Below, in pieces: positions 50,886-63,937 of a stretch of 64,000 bases of DNA. Position 1 is the first letter of the stretch. Each line of letters opens with the position of its first letter. Below the pieces are notes generated by a model. The model was not told where the DNA came from, searched no databases, and saw nothing but the letters and a program-made list of their open reading frames with translations. The position numbers and the translations under genes are program-made. This DNA comes from Propionivibrio dicarboxylicus (lineage in GTDB: Bacteria > Pseudomonadota > Gammaproteobacteria > Burkholderiales > Rhodocyclaceae), in assembly GCA_945902805.1 (NCBI GenBank), contig CAMDMZ010000006.1:84302-148301 (forward strand), written 5' to 3'.

Positions 50886-53126
50886 ATGGCCGATAAATTC
50901 GCAGCATATATTTGTTCCGGTTGTGGCATCGGTGATGCCATGAAAGTGCCCCAGCTTGAGGCCATTGCCAAGAAGGAAGGCAAGATGGCCGTGGTCAAGA
51001 GCCATCACTTCCTGTGCAACGCCGAAGGCGTGCAGATGATCAAGGATGACATTGCCAATGAGGAAGTGACGCATATCTGCATCGCCGCCTGTTCGCGTCG
51101 CGCCAAGACCGAAGCCTTCCAGTTCGACGGCGTCGCCATGTCGCGTGCCAACCTGCGCGAAGGCGTACTGTGGGTCGTGGCTGCTGGCAAGGAGCACGAC
51201 GAAGTGCGCCAGGAAATGGCCGCCGACTATGTCCGCATGGGCTGTGCCGAAGTCAAGAAAATGAAACAACCGGCCGGCAACGTCAAGGAAAGCTCGTCGA
51301 AGCGCATCCTCGTTGTTGGTGGCGGCATGTCGGGCATGACAGCTGCGCTCGAAATCGCTGACACCGGTTACGAAGTGGTATTGGTCGAAAAATCCGGCGC
51401 GCTGGGCGGCATGGCCGCCAATCTGTGGAAGCGCCAGCCGTTCAAGGCACCATACGCCGAAGCACAGGATACCGGCGTGGCCGCGATGGTCGCCCGGATT
51501 GCCGCGACCCCGGCGATCAAGGTGCATTTGAACTCGACTATCGGCGACACCTCCGGGGCCCCCGGTCGTTTCATCATTCAGGTCGCGCAGGAATCGGGCG
51601 CAGTTGTCGAAGAGACCGTCGGGGCGATTGTCCAGGCAACGGGTTTCAGCACCTACGACATGGCCAAGCTGCCCGAACTCGGCGGCGGTCAAGCCAACGT
51701 GGTGGATCAAGCTGGTCTCGAAGCGCTTGCGAAAAAAGCCAACGGTGGCGCCATCAAGCGTGCCGACGGCAAGGAAGTGAAGTCGGTAGTGTTTGTACAG
51801 TGTGCCGGTCAGCGCGACGACACGGGTACGCACTTGTCCTACTGCTCCGGCCATTGCTGCGGCACCAGCATCAAACAGGCGACCTACTTCAAGGATCAGA
51901 ACCCCGACATCGACACGGTGATCATGTATCAGGATCTGCGTGTGCCGGGCATGGGCGAAGATTTCTACCGTAGCGCGCAACAGAAGGGCGTGATCTTCAG
52001 CAAGAGCAAGGCCTCGAAAGTCACCGGCGGCGATAGTTGCAATGTGACGTTCAAGGATCTGATCCTGGACGAAGAAAACAACATCAGCGCCGACCTCGTC
52101 GTGCTCGCCACCGGCCAAGTGCCGAATGCCGGCGTCGATCTCGAAGCCTGGAACCCAATTGTTACTGCGGCTGAAGGTGGTAACGAAGAGGCCAAAGTGC
52201 AGCGCGATGCGATGAGGACCACCTCGGTACTGAAGTTGAACTACCGCCAGGGTCCGGACGTGCCGCAGTTCAAGCATGGTTTTGCCGACTCGCACTTCAT
52301 CTGCTTCCCGTACGAAACGCGCCGCACCGGCATCTACGCCGCCGGCCCGGTACGTCGTCCGATGGACATCCTGCAATCTACGGACGATGCCACCGGCGCT
52401 GCCCTAAAGGCGATTCAAGCGGTCGAAAACGCCGCTGTTGGCCGTGCCGCCCATCCGCGTTCAGGCGATCTGTCCTTCCCGACCGCCCGTCTCGAAGGTT
52501 GTACGCAGTGCAAACGCTGCACGGTGGAATGTCCGTTTGGCGCTATCGATGAAGACGAGCGTCGCTTCCCGAAATTCAACGAAGAGCGCTGCCGTCGTTG
52601 CGGCACCTGTATGGGCGCCTGTCCGGTACGCGTAATCTCCTTCGAGAACTACTCGGTGGACACCGTCGGCAGTCAAGTTAAGGCGGTCTCGGTTCCCGAA
52701 GAGGATGAAGAGAAGCCACGCATCCTGGTGCTGGCCTGTGAAAACGACGCCTACCCGGCGCTCGATATGGCAGGCCTGGCGCGAATGACGTACTCGGCTT
52801 TCGTGCGTGTCATCCCGGTACGCTGCCTCGGCTCCGTGAATACCATCTGGATCACCGATGCGATGAACTCGGGCTACGATGGCGTGATGATGATGGGCTG
52901 CAAGAAGGGTGACGAATATCAATGTCACTTCGTCAAAGGTTCGGAACTCGCACACTATCGCATGAGCAAGATCGGTGACACACTGAAGCAGTTGGGTCTC
53001 GAACCCGAACGCGTGCAGACAACCGAAGTAGCGATCACCGACAACGCCCGCGTCGTGAAGATGATCAACGACTATGTCGCCGAACTCGAGAAGCTCGGTC
53101 CCTCGCCCATGAAGGGCTTCGGCTAA
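50886..53126 (+). CDS. qmoB: QmoB (HdrA-like flavoprotein with ferredoxin and MvhD-like domains)
   Basis: 746 residues. A short Cys-rich start (ICSGCGIG and HICIAACSRR), the FAD domain from ILVVGGGMSGMTAALEIADTGYEVVLVEK, two [4Fe-4S] clusters in CTQCKRCTVECPFGAI and CRRCGTCMGACPVRVI, then a C-terminal MvhD/FlpD domain (~620-746, RILVLACENDAYPALDMAGLARM, GCKKGDEYQCHFVKGSELA). It matches SRB and sulfur-oxidiser QmoB along its length. The MvhD domain hints at a partner docking or hydride role. Confidence 0.94.
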   Translation: MADKFAAYICSGCGIGDAMKVPQLEAIAKKEGKMAVVKSHHFLCNAEGVQMIKDDIANEEVTHICIAACSRRAKTEAFQFDGVAMSRANLREGVLWVVAAGKEHDEVRQEMAADYVRMGCAEVKKMKQPAGNVKESSSKRILVVGGGMSGMTAALEIADTGYEVVLVEKSGALGGMAANLWKRQPFKAPYAEAQDTGVAAMVARIAATPAIKVHLNSTIGDTSGAPGRFIIQVAQESGAVVEETVGAIVQATGFSTYDMAKLPELGGGQANVVDQAGLEALAKKANGGAIKRADGKEVKSVVFVQCAGQRDDTGTHLSYCSGHCCGTSIKQATYFKDQNPDIDTVIMYQDLRVPGMGEDFYRSAQQKGVIFSKSKASKVTGGDSCNVTFKDLILDEENNISADLVVLATGQVPNAGVDLEAWNPIVTAAEGGNEEAKVQRDAMRTTSVLKLNYRQGPDVPQFKHGFADSHFICFPYETRRTGIYAAGPVRRPMDILQSTDDATGAALKAIQAVENAAVGRAAHPRSGDLSFPTARLEGCTQCKRCTVECPFGAIDEDERRFPKFNEERCRRCGTCMGACPVRVISFENYSVDTVGSQVKAVSVPEEDEEKPRILVLACENDAYPALDMAGLARMTYSAFVRVIPVRCLGSVNTIWITDAMNSGYDGVMMMGCKKGDEYQCHFVKGSELAHYRMSKIGDTLKQLGLEPERVQTTEVAITDNARVVKMINDYVAELEKLGPSPMKGFG

Positions 53127-53147
53127 GCCGCCAAGGAGATGCGATAA

Positions 53148-53771
53148 ATGACTACTGCAAATCAAAACGCCGTCGAACGCTACCGCAACAACTTCCTCAA
53201 GGAAGTTGAGGCGAACGTTGAAGAAGGCGATATGGTCAAGATGTGCATGCAATGCGGCGTTTGTGCTGGCTCCTGCCCGCTCGGCCCGCACTGGGAACAT
53301 TCGCCGCAAAAGATCTTCATGATGATTCGCGCCGGCAAGCGCGAAGAAGTCCTGAGCTCCGATTCAATGTGGATGTGCACCTCGTGCTACAACTGCATTG
53401 TGCGCTGTCCTCGTCAGTTGCCCATTACGCACATCATGCATGGCCTGGCCAATTACGCGCACCGCCTCGGCCTCGCGCCTAAGGGGCAGCCAACACGCGA
53501 GTTTGGCACGCTGTTCTGGAACAACTTGGTCAAGAAGGGTCGCGTCAATGAGCTCACGCTCACCATCGGGCACTACTTCAAGGACGGAATTGCGGCTGGC
53601 ATCAAGACGGGTCTGGCGATGCAAGCGGTCGGCCTCGGCATGGTCAAGGCCAAGCGCCTGAATCCGATGGAGATTTTTGGCGGCCACGCCGTCAAGGATC
53701 TCAAGGGCTTCCATGCCATGGTCGCAAAGGCGCAGGAAATCGAGGCGAAGAAAAAAGGCTTTACTGCCTAA
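53148..53771 (+). CDS. hdrC: HdrC-like iron-sulfur subunit
   Basis: 207 residues with two [4Fe-4S] motifs: CMQCGVCAGSCPLG and CTSCYNCIVRCPRQLP. It corresponds to the soluble HdrC half of QmoC, without the cytochrome b-type membrane domain that follows in classic QmoC; the rest is helical and basic. RBS AAGGAG precedes the ATG. Starts 21 bases after qmoB. Confidence 0.92.
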   Translation: MTTANQNAVERYRNNFLKEVEANVEEGDMVKMCMQCGVCAGSCPLGPHWEHSPQKIFMMIRAGKREEVLSSDSMWMCTSCYNCIVRCPRQLPITHIMHGLANYAHRLGLAPKGQPTREFGTLFWNNLVKKGRVNELTLTIGHYFKDGIAAGIKTGLAMQAVGLGMVKAKRLNPMEIFGGHAVKDLKGFHAMVAKAQEIEAKKKGFTA

Positions 53772-53795
53772 GACTACGGGCCACGGAGAGAAAAC

Positions 53796-54695
53796 ATGGC
53801 AAAAAAGGAATACGCGTTTTACCCCGGCTGCTCCTCGCAGCTCAAGGCCTCGGCCTCTAACTACCTGACTTCGGTCAACTCGATGTGCGAGAAACTCGAC
53901 GTCAAGCTGACTGAAATTCCGGATTGGAACTGCTGTGGTGCGTCCGTTGGCTACGCTGAAGGCGGTGAACTACCGCGCTTGGCGATCAACGCCCGCAACT
54001 TTGCATTGGCCGAAACGCATCTGCCGGGTCAGGATATCGTCGCCACCTGCGCCGCCTGCTGGCTGGGTTCGCGCGAAACCAAGGAGCGTCTCGATCACAC
54101 ATCGCAGTTGATGAAAGAGACCAACGAGGCACTCGCCGCCGCCGGTCTCAACTACAAGGGCGACGTGAACATTCGTCACATGGTTGAAGTCCTGATCGAA
54201 GACATCGGCTATGACGGCATCAAGAAGCCGGTGGTAAAGCCACTGGAAGGTCTTAAGTTTGCCGGCTACATTGGTTGCCAGACCAATCGTCCGTTCGGCA
54301 TCGCCGGTGAATCTTTCGAAAACCCGAAGTATCTGGACCAAATGGTCGAGACCCTGGGCGGCGAAGCCATGACTAGCTACGACCAAAAGGTCACCTGCTG
54401 CGGTGGTGCCCTAGCCTTCTCCGAACCGGAAAAGTCACAGAAGCAGATCAAGGACATCATTGAGTCGGCATACGACAGTGGCGCCCAGATGCTGGTCACG
54501 CCCTGCCCGCTGTGCCAGGCCAATACCGAGGTTTATCAGTCCGAGATCAACAAGAAGTACGGCACCAAGTTCAATATGCCAGTGCTCTACTACTCGCAGT
54601 TGATGACAGTCGCTTACGGCGGCAGCATCAAGGAAGCCGGCCTGGATGGCCAGTTGATTCGTGCCGAAGCACTGGAAAAGATTTGCGGAAAGTAA
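53796..54695 (+). CDS. hdrB: HdrB-like subunit (two CCG domains)
   Basis: 299 residues with two CCG modules: FYPGCSSQ...DWNCCGASVG and GYIGCQTNRPFG...TCCGGALAFS, the cluster ligands of the HdrB non-cubane Fe-S centres; a third Cys set is TCAACWLGSRE and TPCPLCQAN. HdrB is the disulfide-reducing subunit in methanogens. Here, with HdrC in place of QmoC, it may give the complex a soluble thiol partner. It starts 24 bases after hdrC. Confidence 0.94.
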   Translation: MAKKEYAFYPGCSSQLKASASNYLTSVNSMCEKLDVKLTEIPDWNCCGASVGYAEGGELPRLAINARNFALAETHLPGQDIVATCAACWLGSRETKERLDHTSQLMKETNEALAAAGLNYKGDVNIRHMVEVLIEDIGYDGIKKPVVKPLEGLKFAGYIGCQTNRPFGIAGESFENPKYLDQMVETLGGEAMTSYDQKVTCCGGALAFSEPEKSQKQIKDIIESAYDSGAQMLVTPCPLCQANTEVYQSEINKKYGTKFNMPVLYYSQLMTVAYGGSIKEAGLDGQLIRAEALEKICGK

Positions 54696-54699
54696 CACC

Positions 54700-55629
54700 G
54701 TGGATCTGGAGCTGACGCTCCATTGGCAATCCGAACATGCCCGTCACCACGACGGGCATTTTTTTGCCGCTGTGGATGTGCAGCAGACCGACCTGCCGCA
54801 AGCGCTGCGCGACGGTGCGGCCAGCGCGGTGATCGAGTTCAACCTGCGCCCGGCGCAGATTGAATTGACTCACACCGCCGCCGTCCCGCCACAACCGACT
54901 TTTGCTGCCGGCTATCAGCCGATTTTCATGGCCCTGACGCGTGGGCTGGAAATGGCAGCGCAAACCGAGAAACTCGCCGCATTGCGCGAGCCCTACGCCC
55001 GCCCGCACGCCGACGATCCTGCGTTCTACGCCACAGCGCGCATCGTCGATCACCTGGATCGCGACGCCCTGCTGCGCTGGCAAACGTTTCATACCGGGTT
55101 CATCTCCGCAAGCGACTGCGTGCTCGACTTGATGGCCAGTCATGACTCGCACCTGCCGGTGTCGCCAGCATTGCAGCAGGTCATCGGACTGGGCATGAAT
55201 TCGGCCGAACTGGACGCCAATCCGCACCTCACGCGGCGCCTGGTACATGATCTCAACGCCGCACCGACGCTGCCCTTCATGGACGCGCAATTCGACGTTG
55301 TACTCTGCGCGCTATCGATCGAATACCTGGCTCAACCGGTGGCGGTACTGCGTGAAGTACGCCGCTGCCTCAAACCCGGCGGCAATCTGGTGGTGAGTTT
55401 CTCCGAGCGCTGGTTCCCACCCAAGGCCGTCATCCCGTGGCCTAAGATGCCGCCCTTTGTCCGCGTCGCCTGGATCATGCGCCATCTGCAAGAAGCCGGC
55501 TTCAGCGACCTGCAAACCACTTCGCGACGCGGTTATCCACGCCCCGCTGACGACAAATATGCACGCCAGACCCCGTTTTCCGACCCACTCTATGCGGTGA
55601 TCGGTCAGAACAACTCGACGTCACCGTAG
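54700..55629 (+). CDS. Class I SAM-dependent methyltransferase (type 11)
   Basis: 309 residues from GTG 54700 after GGAAAG, 4 bases past the hdrB stop. The methyltransferase core begins near residue 130 (VLDLMASHDSHLP) and shows LPFMDAQFDVVLCALSIEYLAQPVAVLREVRRCLKPGGNLVVSFSERW, standard motif II-III region. The N-terminal 60 residues are unlike usual class I enzymes and hold the AVPPQPTF encoded by a repeat copy. Its substrate is unknown. A terminator-like hairpin lies in its first codons. Confidence 0.8.
   Translation: MDLELTLHWQSEHARHHDGHFFAAVDVQQTDLPQALRDGAASAVIEFNLRPAQIELTHTAAVPPQPTFAAGYQPIFMALTRGLEMAAQTEKLAALREPYARPHADDPAFYATARIVDHLDRDALLRWQTFHTGFISASDCVLDLMASHDSHLPVSPALQQVIGLGMNSAELDANPHLTRRLVHDLNAAPTLPFMDAQFDVVLCALSIEYLAQPVAVLREVRRCLKPGGNLVVSFSERWFPPKAVIPWPKMPPFVRVAWIMRHLQEAGFSDLQTTSRRGYPRPADDKYARQTPFSDPLYAVIGQNNSTSP
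54737..54766 (+). terminator. Terminator-like hairpin after hdrB, inside start of methyltransferase gene
   Basis: ATGCCCGTC pairs with GACGGGCAT around ACCAC, then T7. It is 42 bases past hdrB and overlaps codons ~13-22 of the methyltransferase (EHARHHDGHFF). It would uncouple the two genes. Confidence 0.7.
54878..54903 (-). repeat. Dispersed 27-bp repeat, copy 12 (inside methyltransferase gene)
   Basis: Encodes AVPPQPTF in the N-terminal part. On the minus strand AAAAGTCGGTTGTGG then CGGGACGGCGG. Confidence 0.85.
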
Positions 55630-55652
55630 AGTGCCACACCGGACCGGACCGG

Positions 55653-55679
55653 AAAAAGTCGGTGCTGGCGCGACGGCGG
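55653..55679 (+). repeat. Dispersed 27-bp repeat, copy 13 (after methyltransferase gene)
   Basis: Intergenic, 24 bases past the stop; AAAAAGTCGGTGCTGG then CGCGACGGCGG. It follows a GGACCGGACCGG run. Confidence 0.9.
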
Positions 55680-55736
55680 TTGACCCTGCTGAATTCACTT
55701 ACCGCCGAGCAAGCGTCCCAACTCCGGCAACGCCAC

Positions 55737-56069
55737 TCAATGCAGCGTCTGGCCGGGACCCGCGAGCCTGACCCCGACATTCACCAGCAGCACCTCCTGC
55801 GCCAGCAGGACCACACTGCCGCGACGGCGATTGTCGCCGGTATCACTGTAATCAAACGTATACGTACGGCGCAGCAACAACTGCCCACCCTCATTCCGAG
55901 CGAGCGTCAGGCTGGCGATCGATACCGTATCGTCAAGCAGTTGCAACCCGTCAGCCGCACACGCCGCTTTCGCGCTACGAACAGCTATCGCTCGTGTCTG
56001 GGTGCTGTCAAACCACAACCAAGCCAGCACACCAAGGACAATGATGCTGATGATTTCAAAAGTCGGCAT
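55737..56069 (-). CDS. DUF3301 family single-helix membrane protein
   Basis: 110 residues from the ATG at 56069: one membrane helix (MPTFEIISIIVLGVLAWLWF) followed by RAIAVRSAKAACAADGLQLLDDTV, the DUF3301 core with its conserved Cys. Function unknown. It lies directly downstream of the tRNA-Ser gene on the same strand. Confidence 0.85.
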   Translation of the reverse strand: MPTFEIISIIVLGVLAWLWFDSTQTRAIAVRSAKAACAADGLQLLDDTVSIASLTLARNEGGQLLLRRTYTFDYSDTGDNRRRGSVVLLAQEVLLVNVGVRLAGPGQTLH

Positions 56070-56148
56070 GGAATCCAAATAAAAATCCCGTGTGGCCGTG
56101 GGCCCGACGGGATTCTGATGACAAGCGCACAAGATTTGCGGCTAATAT

Positions 56149-56238
56149 TGGCGGAGGGGGTGGGATTCGAACCCACGGATGCCTTACGACATCGCCTGAT
56201 TTCGAGTCAGGTACATTCGACCACTCTGCCACCCCTCC
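56149..56238 (-). tRNA. tRNA-Ser (anticodon CGA)
   Basis: Minus strand 90 nt begins GGAGGGGTGGCAGAGTGG and ends in CCCCTCCGCCA. The anticodon stem CTGACTCGAAATCAG presents CGA, and a long variable arm (GCGATGTCGTAAGGCATC region) and TTCGAATCC T loop confirm a class II serine tRNA with an encoded CCA. It reads UCG codons. Confidence 0.96.
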
Positions 56239-56302
56239 GTCGGCCGGCATTATACCTGCAGCACGGGCGGTCTGATGGCCCGATTGGCGACTTTTAGCAA
56301 GT

Positions 56303-60325
<4,023 letters not shown>

Positions 60326-60359
60326 AGTCGATCCAATCCTCGGTACATTGCGGCTTGGA

Positions 60360-61415
60360 TCAATTCGAAGCGACAAACGCCGTGACGCAATTGCGGCCAG
60401 TGGCCTTGGATGTATAAAGCGCGCGATCGGCACGTTGGATCAGGTCCGCCGCACCGATCTGCGGGCAGTCTTCCGCACTCGCCGCGCCCAGGCTGATGGT
60501 TATCGGCAGACCGGGCGCCGGAGCGGCTTCGATAGTCATCAGCGTCGCCGCAACACCCTGCCGGAAGCGCTCGGCCGCCCGCACGGCTTCGGCCTGGTTA
60601 CAGGGATACAGGACGACGAGGAATTCCTCGCCGCCGTAACGGCCAACATGATCACCGTCGCGCGCATCACTTAACAAACGGCGGGCGATTTCGCGCAAGA
60701 CATCATCACCGGCGGCGTGGCCATAGGTATCGTTCACCATCTTGAAATGGTCGATATCGAGCAGGATGACGCTAAGTGCTTGCTGCGTTCGTCGCGCCAG
60801 AGCCAGTTGGCTGGACAGGCGCTCCAGGATGGTTCCGCGATTGAGCAAACCTGTCAGCGCATCGCGCGTGGCACGCTCGATCAGGATCTGGGTCGCTTGC
60901 TGCCGCAGCAGGATATCGACCACACGGGTCGCGAACTGTCGCCCCATAAGCTGGATGAACTTCATATCCAGGTCATTGAAGGGCAGTTGATGCGCCGCTA
61001 TGCTAAGCATTCCAAAGCATTTGCCGTCGCGCGCAAATGGCAACACGATGATCTCTTTGCTGCTTGGAAACAGAAGGTGATCCGGCGGTCGCAAGCCATC
61101 CTGATCCGTCAACGGCAACAGGCGGCGTTGTGGCAACTTTTGCTGCCAATGGTGTGCATCCCACGCACCCAGACTTGCCACACGAGTGACCTGTGCCGTG
61201 CCGCGAGAACCATCAATGACCAGGAATTCCGAGTTTGCCGGAAGCACCAAACGCCAATTGGTCGCATTGGCAAAATACTTCCATTGCGACGCAATCCGTT
61301 TCGATATTTGCTCGATATCGTCGAGCAACTGGATATCGTCGAGCAAATTCACCAGTGCTTCGTAGCGCACCAGTTGGTGAACCTTGATGTCGCGCCAAAG
61401 CGTAGCGTCAATCAT
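60360..61415 (-). CDS. GAF-GGDEF diguanylate cyclase
   Basis: 351 residues. N-terminal GAF-like domain (~20-180), then a GGDEF domain with an active-site GRYGGEEFLVVL and the DALTGLLNRG signature. No RxxD inhibitory site is evident before the GGEEF. It should make c-di-GMP. An 18-base tandem duplication (61315-61346) encodes LLDDIQLLDDIE near the N-terminus. Cytosolic, with no membrane helices. Confidence 0.9.
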   Translation of the reverse strand: MIDATLWRDIKVHQLVRYEALVNLLDDIQLLDDIEQISKRIASQWKYFANATNWRLVLPANSEFLVIDGSRGTAQVTRVASLGAWDAHHWQQKLPQRRLLPLTDQDGLRPPDHLLFPSSKEIIVLPFARDGKCFGMLSIAAHQLPFNDLDMKFIQLMGRQFATRVVDILLRQQATQILIERATRDALTGLLNRGTILERLSSQLALARRTQQALSVILLDIDHFKMVNDTYGHAAGDDVLREIARRLLSDARDGDHVGRYGGEEFLVVLYPCNQAEAVRAAERFRQGVAATLMTIEAAPAPGLPITISLGAASAEDCPQIGAADLIQRADRALYTSKATGRNCVTAFVASN

Positions 61416-61448
61416 ATGGTTTGGCCGTAAGGTAGCGTGTCAGAGAGC

Positions 61449-62009
61449 TCAAAGAATGGCTTGGTATTCAGGGTCCAGATCAATCCGCAGCGAGCTCGTA
61501 TAGACATTGAACATGGTCGCCATGTCGATCACGGCGATGATCTCGCAGATCTCCTCGCGGCTGAATCCATCGTCCATCAAACGGTCGAAGTCTTCATCGT
61601 CAACGGCGTTCGCGTCAGCCACGATCTTGGTCGCAAAATCGACAACACTCCGGTAATAGGGCGGCAGCGCTTGGCCAGCATCCGATTTCAGGAAATCTTG
61701 CAGATCAGAAAACTCCAGTGTCTTGTCCAGACTGAGCACGGCCTGAGCATGACAGGCCGAACAATAGCGCGCGCCGTTTTTGGCCGAGACGACGAAAACA
61801 ATCATCTCCTTGAGCGGCAACGGCAGGTGACCGAAGAACAAGGTGCCCTTGGCACGCTCCCAGTATGCACGCGCCAAGGCCGCACTGTGGCCCAGGGTCC
61901 TCAGCCACAACGGCACGGTGGTCGCCCCGGTGGTACGCATGAAATCTTCGTAGACCTCGCGTGTCGCGGGGTCAGCATCTTGATACTCGACAATCAGATA
62001 GCGCTGCAT
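61449..62009 (-). CDS. Carboxymuconolactone decarboxylase/AhpD-like protein
   Basis: 186 residues. The helix with the peroxidase-like motif GARYCSACHAQAV carries the CxxC-x-x-H-like site of AhpD proteins, after LPLKEMIVFVVSAKN. The protein has no signal peptide, so it is cytosolic. Substrate not known; such proteins reduce peroxides or act in detoxification. It stands alone between the GGDEF and kinase genes. Confidence 0.85.
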   Translation of the reverse strand: MQRYLIVEYQDADPATREVYEDFMRTTGATTVPLWLRTLGHSAALARAYWERAKGTLFFGHLPLPLKEMIVFVVSAKNGARYCSACHAQAVLSLDKTLEFSDLQDFLKSDAGQALPPYYRSVVDFATKIVADANAVDDEDFDRLMDDGFSREEICEIIAVIDMATMFNVYTSSLRIDLDPEYQAIL

Positions 62010-62158
62010 ACACCCTCCGTCATGGCTTTGCCGGCGGCAAGCACAAACCTGACCAATGGCCGAGTAATGGCCGACTTATGGTCATTCGATTTATGAAAAT
62101 CGGAAATCCATTTTAGCGGGTATCCGGAGACGTCGGAAATATCACCCGATTCGAGTGC

Positions 62159-62185
62159 GAAAAGTCGGTTGTGGCGGGACGGCGC
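62159..62185 (+). repeat. Dispersed 27-bp repeat, copy 15 (intergenic)
   Basis: GAAAAGTCGGTTGTGG then CGGGACGGCGC, in the 287-base gap between the truncated kinase gene and the AhpD-like gene. I see no gene or terminator in the rest of this gap. Confidence 0.88.
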
Positions 62186-62296
62186 ATCTGTGTCAAAACC
62201 CGTTCGAAATACTCGAGACTCTCTTTGCGCCACGGCAACATGGTGAATCAACTCTGCCCCGCTGCCTCGGCACAAATCATGATCACGCGTTCGCGC

Positions 62297-63844
62297 TCAC
62301 GACGTGTTCTCTACGGTCTCGATCACGAGCAACGCCCGTTCAACCAATGGGTAGGCCGTCTCTACCAAGCTCAGCAATTCAGCTGCTCCGGCGGTGCCGC
62401 TATCGCGGCCGATCATCTCGATCTGCTGGAAAAGATCGGCCAGCTCGGTGGCGCCGAGGGTGGCGCTGTTGTTCTTCATGCTGTGCGCGATCAGCCGCAA
62501 CGTGTCGGCATCGTCGTTGGCGATGGCTTGTTCCAATTTGGAGAGAGTGCCGGGAAAGGTATCCAGATATTTGCGGATGACTCGCGCCAAGATGCTTGGC
62601 AAGCCTGGCTGCTGCAGCTTGCGGATGTCGTCGATATAGGTCGGGTCAAGGACGCTGATGGCGGATTCGCCCCCGTCCGGTTGAACATCCTGTTGCTCAG
62701 GCAGCGGATCACAAGTCGCCGCGTCCGCTGCGGGCTGCACTGGCAGCCAACGCGACAGCATGGTATGCAATTGTTCCAGGGTAAAGGGTTTTGGCAGGTA
62801 GTCGTCCATGCCCGCCTCGATGCATTTTTCCCGATCGCCGGCCAGTGCGTTGGCGGTCAGAGCGATGATGCGGGCGGGCGTCTCGTTTCCGGTGCGCTGC
62901 TCTTCGGCACGAATGCAGCGGGTAGCTTCGAAGCCATCCATCTCCGGCATCTGGCAATCCATGAATACCAGATCGAACGCGCCTGCGGCCAATTTGGCGA
63001 TGGCTTCGTGACCGTCATTTGCCAGAGTTACGGTGCAGCCGATGCTTTCCAGCATCGCCGTGCCGACATCCTGGTTGATGGAATTGTCTTCCGCCATCAA
63101 TACCCGGATCTGTTGCTGGCCGGTCAGCACGAAGGGAGTGATCTCCTGCGGTTGGACGCTGTCCGGCAGTGCACCGTTATATCGCGCAAAGCGGCAGGTG
63201 AACCAGAAGGTGGCGCCTTCGCCCGGTTGGCTGCGCACACCGATTTCACCGCCCATCATCTCGGCCAGCTGCTTGGCGATGGCAAGGCCAAGGCCGGAAC
63301 CGCCGTAGCGGCGTGTCGTACTGGTATCCGCTTGAGAGAAGCGGTCGAAGATGTCGGACTGCGCTGCGGTGGCAATGCCGATGCCGGTATCGACCACCTC
63401 GCTGCGCAGCACGACGGTATCGCCGTCACGCTCGACCACCGAGATGCTGACGGAAATCTTACCCCGCTCGGTAAACTTGATGGCGTTGCCGATCAGGTTG
63501 TTCAGCACCTGGGTGTAGCGCGTGGCGTCGCCGATCAGTCCGGTGGGCACGTCATCCTCGATGCGGACCAGGAAGCCCAGCCCTCGTTGACTGACCTTGC
63601 CCGAAAACAGCAGCGAGGAAGACTTGATCGCCTCGCGCAGGCTGAACGGGGCGTTTTCAAGGATAGTCTTGCTGGCCTCGATCTTCGACAAATCGAGAAT
63701 ATCGTTGATCAGTGTCAACAGGATGCCGCCGGAACGGTACAGCGCATCGACGAACTTGGTCTGTTCGGGATTGAGGGGCGTCTTGCGCAGCAGTTCCGTC
63801 ATGCCGATGATGCCGTTCATCGGCGTGCGGATCTCGTGGCTCAT
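62297..63844 (-). pseudogene. Hybrid histidine kinase truncated at its HisKA motif
   Basis: 515 residues beginning exactly at MSHEIRTPMNGIIGMTELL, so the usual residues before the phospho-accepting His (FLAN-type) and the whole sensor half are missing; just upstream an in-frame TAA lies five codons before. HATPase (NLIGNAIKF, GSGLGLAI), receiver (LVFMDCQMPEMDG, LPKPF) and HPt (IAHSMKNNSATLG) are intact. The break abuts an IS1595-like element that begins to the right. It is probably an inactivated gene. Confidence 0.8.
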
Positions 63845-63849
63845 GTTCT

Positions 63850-63937
63850 CACCTGATTAGCCACAATGTTCAGCAGGCGCATCTAGTGAGCCTGCCGGGG
63901 TGAAAAATAGGCGCATCTTGAACGAAGGAGATGCGCG
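63850..63937 (+). mobile_element. Left end of IS1595-like insertion element (approximate)
   Basis: Between the kinase break and the transposase start lie two direct copies of GGCGCATCT (63876-63884, 63910-63918) and a GCAGGC/GCCTGC inverted repeat (63873-63878, 63890-63895). Exact terminal repeat and target duplication cannot be fixed from one end. Confidence 0.5.

Noticed and set aside
50844..52376. A 510-codon open frame on the minus strand
   Set aside because: Entirely antisense to qmoA end and qmoB; QmoB motifs are unmistakable on the other strand.
56058..56071. AAAAGTCGGCATGG at the DUF3301 start
   Set aside because: Only the first nine bases match the repeat and the sequence is explained by the codons M-P-T-F.
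61994..62275. A 93-codon frame on the minus strand in the gap before the AhpD-like gene
   Set aside because: It has no ribosome site or family resemblance, and part of it is simply a translation of repeat copy 15.
62171..63856. A 561-codon open frame on the plus strand
   Set aside because: Antisense to the truncated kinase, whose HATPase, REC and HPt motifs are clear.
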